Shown here one piece after another: positions 15,604 through 23,677 of a DNA stretch of 38,484 nucleotides. Both the position numbers and the translations under genes were made by a program. Source of the DNA: an uncultured bacterium (GTDB taxonomy: Bacteria; Planctomycetota; Phycisphaerae; Phycisphaerales; SM1A02); NCBI GenBank assembly GCA_903911205.1, contig CAIWCL010000387.1, positions 1 through 38,484 of the forward strand, written 5' to 3'. The notes below the pieces were generated by a model, which did not search any database, was not told the origin of the DNA, and saw nothing but the letters and a program-made list of their open reading frames with translations. Within the stretch, counting starts at the first letter, position 1; each line of letters starts with the position of its first letter.

Positions 15604-17595
15604 TCAAGTGCCCCATGCAGCGAGGAGTGCCGCGAGGTCCGCGGCGTCGACCGAGCCGCTGCCGTCGATGTCGCCGGAGCCCGAGCCACCCCAATTGGAG
15701 AGAAGCGTGGAAAGATCGCTCGCATCAACCGAGCCGTCGCCGTTCAAGTCTGCAGGGTTGCCCGCAGACAACTTGACGCTCGCCGCATCCATCGCGACCG
15801 GCGCGCTCTTACCCGTCTCGACCCAAAGGTCGTAGGCAGTTTGGCCTGTCGTGTCGGTGTAGTTCTGATCGCGGAGGAATTCGATGTACTCCTTCGTCGT
15901 GGTCTGGTAGTACAACGTCACGGTTGCGCCAGTCGCCCCGGCAGGAATGTCGAACAACGTGTCATCCCAGTGTTGACCGTCGGCATAGGTGTAGCCAACG
16001 GCACCCGAGCCAATCGCGTTAAACGACGCGTTGGTGAAGCCGCGAGGCGGGATGCGATTGTCGGAGTACACCTTGTTGGCAAGCGCGAGGTGGAAGCCAG
16101 GGCCAGCGGGAATACCCGTCAGCTTCGCGATGGCGGGCGAAATTCCTTGCTTCGCCTGGTAGACCTTGGTGTCCTTCGTCGTGAGTTGCGCCGAAGCACT
16201 GTTGTATGCCCCGCGCTCGGCAACGACGGCTCCGGCCGCGTCAGTGAACTTCACGTTGAGCCACATGCGGCGACCTTCCGGATAGCCCGTTGGTAGCTTG
16301 TGGCCCGACTCGTTGACAACGCGCACCTTGATCTGTGAACCCTCTTGGGTCACTTGCATGTCGGAGGCGTTCTGCAACATCTGAATCGTGCGCGCAGAAG
16401 CTTGGTCGATCCGGTCTTGCGTGAGGCCGAGTGCATCAGCTTCATCGGGGCCAAGTTGCTCGCGGATCGCTTGCACAACCCACGTGTTCGCGCCGGCGAA
16501 CGAGTGCTGCGGCATGTCGGTGCGCTCAAACCACGGCTCGCCGAACTCGTAGAAGCGGCAGCCACCCGCGATCACCTTCGGCATGTGGCAATCTTGGCAA
16601 CTTGAAACGACACCGTCGGCATCGTTCCCACCGTAGCGGTGGTCGGCGTACTCAACACCGTTGACATACGAGCTGTTCAGCCACTCGCTGTAGGTGCGCT
16701 GCTCAGGGAACATCTCCATCGGATTCTGCGTCGGGTGCGGAGAACCGAGTGGGTTGAGGACGTACTCGCCCGTCTTCTGGTTCTTGGTGTAGAGCGGGTT
16801 GCTCACGTCGTGGCAAGTGCCGCAGAACTCGCTGGAGCGGTGGTAGGGCGATGTGATCAATTTCACAGAGCCGCCGTGGAGGTTCACCGGAACATCGCTG
16901 AATGGACCGCGACGGTTGTCCTCAGGATCGACCACGTAGCGGCCGTTTCCGTCGCCAGTCGGGATCAGACCTTGCGATTGAAGTGCGCTGATGATCGGGA
17001 CGTCAGGCTGCGCGGGGTCGCCGGGGTAGCCGACCGCACTCTCGGGTCCGAGGGTTGGATTGACGATGCGGTGACATGCGTTGCAGTTCACGCCGTCGAA
17101 ATCTTCGGCGCCGAAATCATCGATCTTGCCGTCGGCAGACTTGCCGGACAACCAACCCGCGGGCGAGTGGCAACGGATACACGTCTCGCCGCCCACGTTT
17201 GCGTCTTGATTCGCGATCGCGAGCGCTGCATGCCACACCGGGTCGCGCGCGCTCTGGCCCATGAGGCTCGTAATCCACGTGTCATACGGCGCAATCTGAT
17301 CGCCGTAATCGGAGTGGCAGTACTGGCAATTGATGCCGCCGATGATCGGGGCGAAGACGTCGGGGTTCGGTTCTGGTTGCGTACCAGGTTGGAAGAAGTC
17401 GGCGGCGGTTGTTGGGACCTGCTTCTGACCAGCTCCACCGCGAGCAGCGACCGAGCCGACGATTCCGCCGACCGCGGCGAGCGCCGCAACGGCAAGAACA
17501 CCCTTCATGACGGTGCCGCGGAACTTCGTTGAAGTCGAAGCATCGGAACTTCGCTGCACGGTGGGATTCATGTTTTGCTTGGAAGGATCGGTCAT
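15604..17595 (-). CDS. Five-heme c-type cytochrome with C-terminal dockerin-like repeats
   Basis: A 663-residue exported protein. After a hydrophobic N-terminal segment (about residues 32-50, signal peptide or anchor) there are five CxxCH heme motifs: CQYCH 90-94, CIRCH 139-143, CNACH 171-175, CGTCH 258-262 and CQDCH 333-337. Several other His residues could be distal ligands. A beta-rich region follows, containing 'NESGHKLPTGYPEGRR', a motif seen in multiheme cytochrome families. The tail has two dockerin-like loops (ADLNGDGSVDASDL; GDIDGSGSVDAADL) ending in AAWGT. It should act in electron transfer outside the cytoplasmic membrane; partner and substrate are unknown. ATG 17595 is preceded by AAGG; the frame extends to 17745 without signal-like content. 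Ordinary cytochromes of this kind lack dockerin repeats. Confidence 0.9.
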   Translation of the reverse strand: MTDPSKQNMNPTVQRSSDASTSTKFRGTVMKGVLAVAALAAVGGIVGSVAARGGAGQKQVPTTAADFFQPGTQPEPNPDVFAPIIGGINCQYCHSDYGDQIAPYDTWITSLMGQSARDPVWHAALAIANQDANVGGETCIRCHSPAGWLSGKSADGKIDDFGAEDFDGVNCNACHRIVNPTLGPESAVGYPGDPAQPDVPIISALQSQGLIPTGDGNGRYVVDPEDNRRGPFSDVPVNLHGGSVKLITSPYHRSSEFCGTCHDVSNPLYTKNQKTGEYVLNPLGSPHPTQNPMEMFPEQRTYSEWLNSSYVNGVEYADHRYGGNDADGVVSSCQDCHMPKVIAGGCRFYEFGEPWFERTDMPQHSFAGANTWVVQAIREQLGPDEADALGLTQDRIDQASARTIQMLQNASDMQVTQEGSQIKVRVVNESGHKLPTGYPEGRRMWLNVKFTDAAGAVVAERGAYNSASAQLTTKDTKVYQAKQGISPAIAKLTGIPAGPGFHLALANKVYSDNRIPPRGFTNASFNAIGSGAVGYTYADGQHWDDTLFDIPAGATGATVTLYYQTTTKEYIEFLRDQNYTDTTGQTAYDLWVETGKSAPVAMDAASVKLSAGNPADLNGDGSVDASDLSTLLSNWGGSGSGDIDGSGSVDAADLAALLAAWGT

Positions 17596-17772
17596 ATCGT
17601 CGCCTTTTTCGCTGGGCCGTTCTCGCAGGGACCTTCTCACTGGGACTGCGTCGCTGGACACTTCTTCAAGACAGGGTTGCTCGACCCGCAACAAACATCG
17701 GTCAGAGACTGCTCCGGTTCGCACGAGAGCGTGTGGCGTTCCCAAAAAACGTGGGTTCTCGCCACAGTACGC

Positions 17773-17800
17773 AGAGTAAACCCGCCCCGCGAGGGGTCAA
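17773..17800 (-). promoter_or_regulatory. Candidate promoter for the cytochrome gene
   Basis: On the minus strand TTGACC (17795-17800) and TACTCT (17773-17778) are separated by 16 bases. The -35 matches TTGACA at five positions and the -10 keeps the most conserved T, A and final T. This would give a leader of about 170 bases before the ATG at 17595. It lies in the 301-bp divergent region 17596-17896, in which I see no gene. Confidence 0.4.
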
Positions 17801-17896
17801 GGAAGACCTCGGTTTGTGCGAATCTATCCCGCAATCTCGCAATCGCACCTTCGATGGACTCGCGGTATCGGACGCAGGCATCGTTACACTCCGCGC

Positions 17897-18724
17897 ATGC
17901 AAGAGCCCCTCGGTGGCCACTCATTTCGACTGCCTGCTCATCAGGCCCTCCGCGTCCGATCCGCGGTCGTGTCCTCGGTCGTGTCCTCGGTCGTGTTCTC
18001 GGTTGTGGGAACGATGTACTCCGCAGGGCTCTCCGTCGTATCCGTGAGCGCGTTGGTGGGCTTGACCGTGTGCATGGCAGGCTGCGCGACCGTTTCGGAG
18101 GGGCCAGAGTTCATTCCGGTCAGCCACGACACGTATGAGCGTGCCTTTGACGCCGCGTGCGCCGTCGCACGCGAAGAAGGACTTGTGCCGGAAATCACCG
18201 ATCGCCGCGCGGGTTCGATCGAAACGCAGCCGCGCACGGCAGGATCGCTGCTCGAGCCTTGGGCTTGGCAGGACCTGACGGCGAGTGAGGTTCTCGAGGG
18301 GACATTCGGATTCGAGCGGCGCCGAGCCCGGTTCGAGTTCATTCCTGCTGGGTTCCGCCCCGTTCCTCCTGAGGCGACGGCTCCACTTGCGGGGCCAATC
18401 CTCCCAGGGTCGACGCGCGGCAGCGGTGCGGATGTCGCGTCGACGACCGGCGATCTCGAGTTGCGGGTGTCGGTGAGCGTGGAGCGCCAGTTCCGGCCTG
18501 GATACCAAGGTCCCGCGTACACGCGCTCGCTCGGCAGTTTTTCAACCGATGTGACCGCGAAAGACGACCCGCGCGCGCCGCGCGATCTTTCCATGTGGAC
18601 GCCCATCGCACGCGATGAACGACTGGAACGCTTGCTCCTCGCACGGATCGAGGAGCGGCTTCGTGCGGAGTCGTCTGCGACGTCTGCAGCAGCAGCGACG
18701 AAGTCTGAACCCGCGACGAAGTAA
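17897..18724 (+). CDS. Putative lipoprotein of unknown function
   Basis: A protein of up to 275 residues, not recognised beyond its lipoprotein signal. The hydrophobic run 'VSVSALVGLTVCMAGC' ends in a plausible lipobox (MAGC), making Cys63 the lipid attachment site. The mature part is soluble and Arg/Glu-rich with a low-complexity Ala/Ser/Thr tail. The start is ambiguous. ATG 17897 has TACACT (17885-17890) six bases upstream, like a leaderless -10; it would put the Val/Ser repeat (VVSSVVSSVVFSVV) in front of the signal. ATG 18014 gives a normal 23-residue lipoprotein signal with GGGA nearby, leaving the repeat untranslated. It is convergent with the oligopeptide permease gene. Confidence 0.7.
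   Translation: MQEPLGGHSFRLPAHQALRVRSAVVSSVVSSVVFSVVGTMYSAGLSVVSVSALVGLTVCMAGCATVSEGPEFIPVSHDTYERAFDAACAVAREEGLVPEITDRRAGSIETQPRTAGSLLEPWAWQDLTASEVLEGTFGFERRRARFEFIPAGFRPVPPEATAPLAGPILPGSTRGSGADVASTTGDLELRVSVSVERQFRPGYQGPAYTRSLGSFSTDVTAKDDPRAPRDLSMWTPIARDERLERLLLARIEERLRAESSATSAAAATKSEPATK
17964..18008. repeat. 12-bp tandem repeat at the 5' end of the lipoprotein gene
   Basis: Units CGGTCGTGTCCT at 17964-17975 and 17976-17987 are identical; 17988-17999 has one change and a diverged partial copy follows. If translated in the lipoprotein frame it encodes the Val-Val-Ser-Ser run; if translation starts at ATG 18014 it is the leader. Confidence 0.9.
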
Positions 18725-18823
18725 CGCGTGTGACGTGCGCTTGCCTCGCGAATCGACCATTCGGATGGATGTCCGCAATGGACCGTCCACCGATGCACCA
18801 TCAACGCATCGGCATCGCGCCTT

Positions 18824-19807
18824 TCATCCGAGTCGCGGATCGACGAATCGATAGAGCACGTCCACCGCGAGATTGAGGACGACCATCAACGTCGAGTAGA
18901 CGAGGACCACGCCCATCACAAGCGTGATGTCCTTGCCGAGAACGCCATCGACAAAGTGCTGCCCGACGCCTGGTACCGCGAAGACTTTCTCAACGACGAA
19001 CGACCCTGTGAGCGCGACCGCAGTCGCGGGCCCGAGATACGAGAGCACCGGGAGAAACGCGTTCTTGAGCGCGTGCTTGAGTGCGACTTTCCATCGCGGC
19101 AAGCCTTTCGCGCGGGCGGTTCGAATGTAGTCGCTCGACATCTCTTCAATCATGCCGAAGCGAACGAGCCGCGAGATGTATGCCGCGAACGGAAGCGACA
19201 GTGTGAAGGCAGGAAATGACGCACGCACGAGTGATTCGAACACGGTTTCTCCACCCCAGCCGATGGCAGGTGCACGCAGTTTTACTGCGAAAAACATAAG
19301 AATCGCGCTCCCGATGACGAAACTTGGGAGGCTGATTCCGATGATCGCGAGGAGTTGGGTGAGGTAGTCCGACGTGCTGCCTGGTCGGAGACCGCCGATG
19401 GTGCCGGCGACGAGACCGATCGAGAGTGCGATCAGCATCGCGGCAAGTCCGAGCGAAATCGAAACCGGGAGTCCTGTCCCGAGAATTTCATTCACGCTCC
19501 AATCGGGCTGCTTGAGGGAAGGGCCGAGATCAAACGGCTCGGGATGCGTTCCCATGAGCCACGACACCCCCGATGCTTTGCCGAGATAGTCGAAGTAGAA
19601 CGCGACAGGATCGTCGAGTTTGTACTGCTTCTGCATGGCCTCGACGATCTCTGCAGGTGGACGACGCCCTTCCGGGCTTTCAAGTGGATTGCCGGGGATA
19701 CTCCACGCGAGCAAGAATGTCACGGTGTACACCGCGAGCACGATGAGCGGAAGCTGCACGAGTCGCTGCGTCAGAAGACTCGCAATCGTTTGGCGTTCAG
19801 CACTCAT
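18824..19807 (-). CDS. Oligopeptide/dipeptide ABC transporter permease, OppB/DppB type
   Basis: A 327-residue inner-membrane permease. It has the N-terminal OppB/DppB helix and 'WSIPGNPLESPEGR' region, several transmembrane segments, and the EAA loop 'DYIRTARAKGLPRWKVALKHALKN' that contacts the ATPase, ending with the usual 'VDVLYRFVDPRLG'. Length matches the family. Its ATG overlaps the stop of the upstream binding-protein gene (ATGA, 19804-19807), implying translational coupling. The OppC permease and OppD/F ATPases expected next in an operon are missing: the next gene downstream is convergent. Substrate is inferred from the family only. Confidence 0.93.
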   Translation of the reverse strand: MSAERQTIASLLTQRLVQLPLIVLAVYTVTFLLAWSIPGNPLESPEGRRPPAEIVEAMQKQYKLDDPVAFYFDYLGKASGVSWLMGTHPEPFDLGPSLKQPDWSVNEILGTGLPVSISLGLAAMLIALSIGLVAGTIGGLRPGSTSDYLTQLLAIIGISLPSFVIGSAILMFFAVKLRAPAIGWGGETVFESLVRASFPAFTLSLPFAAYISRLVRFGMIEEMSSDYIRTARAKGLPRWKVALKHALKNAFLPVLSYLGPATAVALTGSFVVEKVFAVPGVGQHFVDGVLGKDITLVMGVVLVYSTLMVVLNLAVDVLYRFVDPRLG

Positions 19808-21735
19808 GGTCGACCGCCTCCCGTATCGCGCGCGGCACCGCGTGTGGCATCCTGCGCATCCTTTGCGGCATCGCGGCGATGCAGTGACGAAAGGTCTTGC
19901 TCGAGTCGTGGATGTCCGCTCATGCCAGCAAGTTGCGACGGGTCGTACATGTAGACCGTCACGTAATTGCAGAGCGGTAGCAGTGGCATTTCCTCGGTGA
20001 AGAGCCAGCGCTCGCACTCTGCAAGCATCGCGAGGCGCTTCGCTGCGTTCGTCTCAAGACGCGCTGTGTCGAGCATTTCGTCGAGCTTTGGATTGACGTA
20101 GCCGCGATCGTTGTTGCCATTGCCGGCGCGCTGCAAATCAAGCCACGTTGTTGGATCGCCGTAGTCGCCGTACCAACCACCGCGCGCGATCATGAAGTTC
20201 CCCTTCTTGAGGTCCTCCTTGTAGAGCTTCGAGTCTTTGCCGCGGCATTCAGCCGAGACGCGCAGTTCGCGCTTCCACATGTCGCGCATCGCAAGCGCGA
20301 GGTTTTGATAGCGAGGGCTTGCGGTCGAGTACAGAATGTCGACCGTCGGAAAGCGCTCGCCCTGTGCGTTCTCGATGATGCCGTCGCCGTCGCGATCTTC
20401 GTAGCCTGCGGCCTGAAGCTCCTCGCGCGCACGCGATGGATCAAAGCCAAGTCCTTCGACGAGCGGGTAGCCCTCAATTGAACCTGGTGGCACGAGCGTC
20501 GATGCAACACGCTCGCCGAGTCGTGTGACGCGATCGATCAACTGTTGTTTGTCGACGGCGAGCGCAAATGCGCGACGAACGCGCGCATCATGAAATGGGT
20601 TCGGCTTTCCTCCAGGGAGCGCCTCGCGGCAGTTGAAGCTGAAGAAATCGGTGCCGAACGCGTCGAAGCCGCGAACATCACGTCGCTCGCCCGAGCCTGG
20701 CGCCGGTAGCGCGCCCACGATGTCATCGATGTCGCCGCCGCGGGCGAGACCGGCGTCCACGTCGGCGCGGAATCGCGCGAGGTATGCGCGTCGTTCGGCA
20801 AGCATTTCTGACTTGTATTCCGGCCCAAGATCGGTGAGCCAGTCGGCGCCGCCCGACTCGAACGCGAGGACCCCTGTATTCGGATTCTCAATCGTACGAC
20901 ACTCGATCGAGTCTGCCTCCGTCGCGGCTTGGTTCCAGTAGTACGGATTGCGCTCGAGGCGCATGTCGCGCTTGTAACGCCACACCGTCGGCGTGTACGC
21001 GCCATTCGTGACGATCATGCCGGGTTTCGTCCAGTCGTGACGTTGGACGATGCGGCCAGTCGTTGGATCGTGTGTGACGAACTTCTCCACGGTCGCGCTG
21101 TGTACTGGCGCGAAGGGCGGGAACGCGCAGATGTCGAGGAAGTAGGCAAGCGGCGTTTCGAGTTCGACGACGAGCGTGCGATCGTCAGGAGTCTTGATTC
21201 CGACGTTGGTCTCGAAGTCGGTAACTGTCTCCGTCCAGAGTTGCTCAAGGTCGGAGAGCGTCGCGGTGCCCGCCTTGCGGCGCTCGGCGTACTTTTTCAG
21301 TCGTTCGTCGCGTTGCGTGAAGAAGGCCTTCCCGCCCTTGATTTCGAAGAAGAGGCCGGAGTAGTCGGCCGCCGTGTCGGGTAAGAGCGCACGGCGCCAC
21401 GCGTAGGCGAAGTCGCGGCTTGTCACGGGATCGCCGTTCGACCAACGCGCGTCATCGCGAAGATGGAACGTCCACGTCCGGCCGTCCGGCGAACACTCCC
21501 AACGCTCGGCGACGCCTGGCACGATCGCACAATCCACCGCACGCAGGTTGACAAGTGTCTCGTAGATCACGCGGGCGCGGCGGAGTTCGTGCTGGTAACT
21601 CATCCGCTGTGGATCAAGCGTGTAACAGTCACTCCGCTCGATGATGACGAGGTCTGCTGGCGGAAGTGGGCGATCAAGCGAGATCGCGGCCGCGAGTGCG
21701 ACGACGAGGAGGATGAACGGAGCGAGCAATCGCAC
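19804..21735 (-). CDS. ABC transporter substrate-binding protein, family 5 (OppA-like)
   Basis: A binding protein of about 640 residues for oligopeptides or related solutes. Family 5 features are clear: 'LDPQRMSYQHELRRARVIYETLV' near the N-terminus, 'VPGVAERWECSPDGRTWTFHLRDDARWSNGDPVTSRDFAYAWRR', 'NGAYTPTVWRYKRDMRLERNPYYW', 'FHDARVRRAFALAVDKQQLI' and 'GDYGDPTTWLDL'. An N-terminal hydrophobic helix is present but no lipobox Cys, so it may be anchored by an uncleaved helix. I place the start at GTG 21735, just before that helix; a TTG at 21795 keeps the frame but falls inside a repeated sequence. Neither has a clear ribosome binding site. Length exceeds typical OppA by about 100 residues. Confidence 0.9.
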   Translation of the reverse strand: MRLLAPFILLVVALAAAISLDRPLPPADLVIIERSDCYTLDPQRMSYQHELRRARVIYETLVNLRAVDCAIVPGVAERWECSPDGRTWTFHLRDDARWSNGDPVTSRDFAYAWRRALLPDTAADYSGLFFEIKGGKAFFTQRDERLKKYAERRKAGTATLSDLEQLWTETVTDFETNVGIKTPDDRTLVVELETPLAYFLDICAFPPFAPVHSATVEKFVTHDPTTGRIVQRHDWTKPGMIVTNGAYTPTVWRYKRDMRLERNPYYWNQAATEADSIECRTIENPNTGVLAFESGGADWLTDLGPEYKSEMLAERRAYLARFRADVDAGLARGGDIDDIVGALPAPGSGERRDVRGFDAFGTDFFSFNCREALPGGKPNPFHDARVRRAFALAVDKQQLIDRVTRLGERVASTLVPPGSIEGYPLVEGLGFDPSRAREELQAAGYEDRDGDGIIENAQGERFPTVDILYSTASPRYQNLALAMRDMWKRELRVSAECRGKDSKLYKEDLKKGNFMIARGGWYGDYGDPTTWLDLQRAGNGNNDRGYVNPKLDEMLDTARLETNAAKRLAMLAECERWLFTEEMPLLPLCNYVTVYMYDPSQLAGMSGHPRLEQDLSSLHRRDAAKDAQDATRGAARDTGGGRP

Positions 21736-21778
21736 GTCGCGGAGGATACGCGCTGCGTCGGCGACCTTTGGCGTGGAT

Positions 21779-21947
21779 CCCACCAGAGCGAGCAAGTTGC
21801 GAAGCAGGTTGCGAGCGCTTCGACTGACGCCATCTCGGCCCGCGGCGACGTACTCGCCGCGAGGCCCATCAGAGCGAGCAAGTTGCGAAGCACGTTGCGA
21901 GCGCTCAAAGCACGTTGCGAGCGCTCAAAGCACGTTGCGAGCGCTCA
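21779..21947. repeat. Compound repeat: 42-bp direct repeat plus 20-bp tandem triplication
   Basis: A 42-bp sequence at 21779-21820 recurs at 21865-21906 with three differences. Its end starts a 20-bp unit (AAGCACGTTGCGAGCGCTCA) repeated without change at 21888-21907, 21908-21927 and 21928-21947. A related unit is at 21802-21821. The block fills the space between the OppA-like gene and the stop of the next gene (21950-21952). It contains GAGCGCTC palindromes but no T run. Confidence 0.93.
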
Positions 21948-21949
21948 AA

Positions 21950-23020
21950 TCAACGATAGGGGGCGGCACTCACGATGCCCGCCCAACGCTTCGCTTCCGC
22001 GTCGAACTTGGCCCGGTCGCCCGATTCCCACGCGGCAGCGAGCACACGCGAATCGCCATCGGGCTTCGTGCTGGCGTACGCCGACGGACGCTCGCCGCGA
22101 TCGATGAGTCGAAGCACGACTTCGCAGCTGTTGACCACCGAGCCATACGCCGCGGTTGTGTCCTTCGACGCGTGAGCAGCATCCCATTGGGCAGCGGCAG
22201 CGACAAGGAGTTCGGAAAGTGCCGGCGCGAGCGTCTTCGCAAGTTGCGAGCGATCTGCCTGGGGCATCACAAGGAGGTCGTTGCGGAGGCCAACGAGCAC
22301 GCGCTGCACGGCGCGCATGCGGTCATCGACCGATGCCGAACCCTTCGACTTCCGCGCGATTTCAGCGAGCGCCTCAGCCTGCGCCTTGCGCAGGTTCCGG
22401 GCGTTCTCTGCAGGAAGTTCCTTCTTCCGCGCGGCTGCCGCGAGGGCGTTCAACTTCTGCTGCAGCGCCATCCAGTCGGTTTCAGCGACCGCAGCGTCAC
22501 GCAGTTTGCGCGCGGTTTGGTCGAAGTAGGTGTTGTTGGCTTCGAGGTCTTCAAATGCGTCGATCAGAAGCGTGCCCGCCGAGATGCGCTTACCTGGGTC
22601 AGCCTCAACGGAGGGGGTTGCACACTCGACGATCACATCGATGGCGTCCGAATTTCGGGTGAAGCGGAGAACCTGCATCGCGACGACGGCGCGGCGCAAA
22701 TCCGAACCCTTTGCGACCGGGCCGAGCTCGGTGACCAGAATTCCGGCGTAACCCTTTCGGAACGCCGAAGTCGCGCCGGGGTCTCGGGAAGGCTTGATGA
22801 GCGCGGTGCGTGCATCGTCGATCGTCTTCTGATCGGTGCCCGTCTTGATGGCTTCAACCGAGCGAGCCGCATAGCTGCTGATGCTGGTCTTCTGTGCCGC
22901 ATTCAAGGCACCACTGGCACCGAGCACGGAGGCATCGAGTCCGGTGCCTCCACTCTGACCAAAAGCGGGAACCGTCAGGAAGGCGGCGAGCAGGGTGGTC
23001 AGGAGGGTTCGGGGCATCAT
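21950..23020 (-). CDS. Exported protein of unknown function
   Basis: A 356-residue protein with a signal peptide (MMPRTLLTTLLAAFLTVPAFGQ). The mature region is almost entirely helical, rich in Ala, Lys, Arg and Asp, without cysteine clusters or recognisable catalytic motifs; segments such as 'LQQKLNALAAAARKKELPAENARNLRKAQAEALAEIARK' may form a coiled coil. I do not recognise the family. Two adjacent ATG codons (23020, 23017) fit the signal peptide; the open frame continues upstream to 23107 without signal features. Together with the OppA-OppB pair it is on the minus strand, but the repeat block at 21779-21947 separates them. Confidence 0.72.
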   Translation of the reverse strand: MMPRTLLTTLLAAFLTVPAFGQSGGTGLDASVLGASGALNAAQKTSISSYAARSVEAIKTGTDQKTIDDARTALIKPSRDPGATSAFRKGYAGILVTELGPVAKGSDLRRAVVAMQVLRFTRNSDAIDVIVECATPSVEADPGKRISAGTLLIDAFEDLEANNTYFDQTARKLRDAAVAETDWMALQQKLNALAAAARKKELPAENARNLRKAQAEALAEIARKSKGSASVDDRMRAVQRVLVGLRNDLLVMPQADRSQLAKTLAPALSELLVAAAAQWDAAHASKDTTAAYGSVVNSCEVVLRLIDRGERPSAYASTKPDGDSRVLAAAWESGDRAKFDAEAKRWAGIVSAAPYR

Positions 23021-23677
23021 CCGAGGATTTGTCCGGTGCGTTGTGCGATGAGGACGGAGGTCAGAAGCCAAGGTCGGAAGAGGTTCAGCCTCTTCAGACA
23101 CGCCCAACTGAAGAGGCAGCCGATGTCACCGTCCTCACGAAGGAGGCAGTGGCATCTCGCGGCCACCTCGACGGCGAAGCCGAGGTAGAAGTCAGGACGG
23201 GGGACGCTAATCCAATGGGCGGCGACTGTCAACGAACAGGGGCATGCGCACACGGGAACCGAGGCGGCCAACACGACGGGTCCACCGCGTTGTCAGGCCA
23301 GCGCGGATGGGTTCCTGGTGCGCGCGGAGGGGGAGGGGTCTCCGAGGTCCTCTTCCGCAAGAATCGGCCCCAAGACGCACCGCACCAAACGGGCACCGTC
23401 GCGAGGAGTGAGAGGTCTGGCGCGAGGTTGGTCGAGTCGTTCGTCGGGAGGTTGGCCAGGACGTTGGTCGGGACGTTGGTCAGGAGGACGGTCGGGAGGT
23501 TCGAGGGGAGGTTCGAGGGGAGGTTCGAGGAGATGTTCGAGGGGATGTTCGATTCCGAACGCCTCAACATGCCGATGAACTCGGAGCTGCTCAGTCCCGG
23601 AGCCGCGTAGGGTTGCGGGATGTTCCGCCCACCGATGATTGATCCGCATCGGCGGAAGGAACGTAGTAAGGAACACC
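23021..23677. other. 657-bp divergent intergenic region containing a 12-bp minisatellite
   Basis: This separates two divergent exported-protein genes. Apart from the repeat array at 23424-23555 I see no credible gene: several frames are open on both strands, but their translations are Arg/Ser/Pro-rich or mere readings of the repeat. TAAGGA (23667-23672) is the ribosome binding site of the downstream gene. Confidence 0.55.
23424..23555. repeat. 12-bp minisatellite, eleven units
   Basis: Eleven consecutive 12-bp units fill exactly 132 bases. The first six are of the type GACGTTGGTCGG; the last five of the type GAGGTTCGAGGG or GATGTTCGAGGG. All keep a G at position 1 and a near-constant GTT(G/C) core. 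The gradual change along the array suggests stepwise tandem duplication. It ends 122 bases before the ATG at 23678. Confidence 0.92.

Noticed and set aside
21641-23188. 515-codon plus-strand open frame over the exported hypothetical gene
   Set aside because: It runs through the 20-bp repeat block and opposes a gene with a good signal peptide; the translation is not protein-like.
22894-23610. Plus-strand open frame through the 12-bp minisatellite
   Set aside because: Openness follows from a period divisible by three; the translation is simply the repeat plus arginine-rich shadow sequence.
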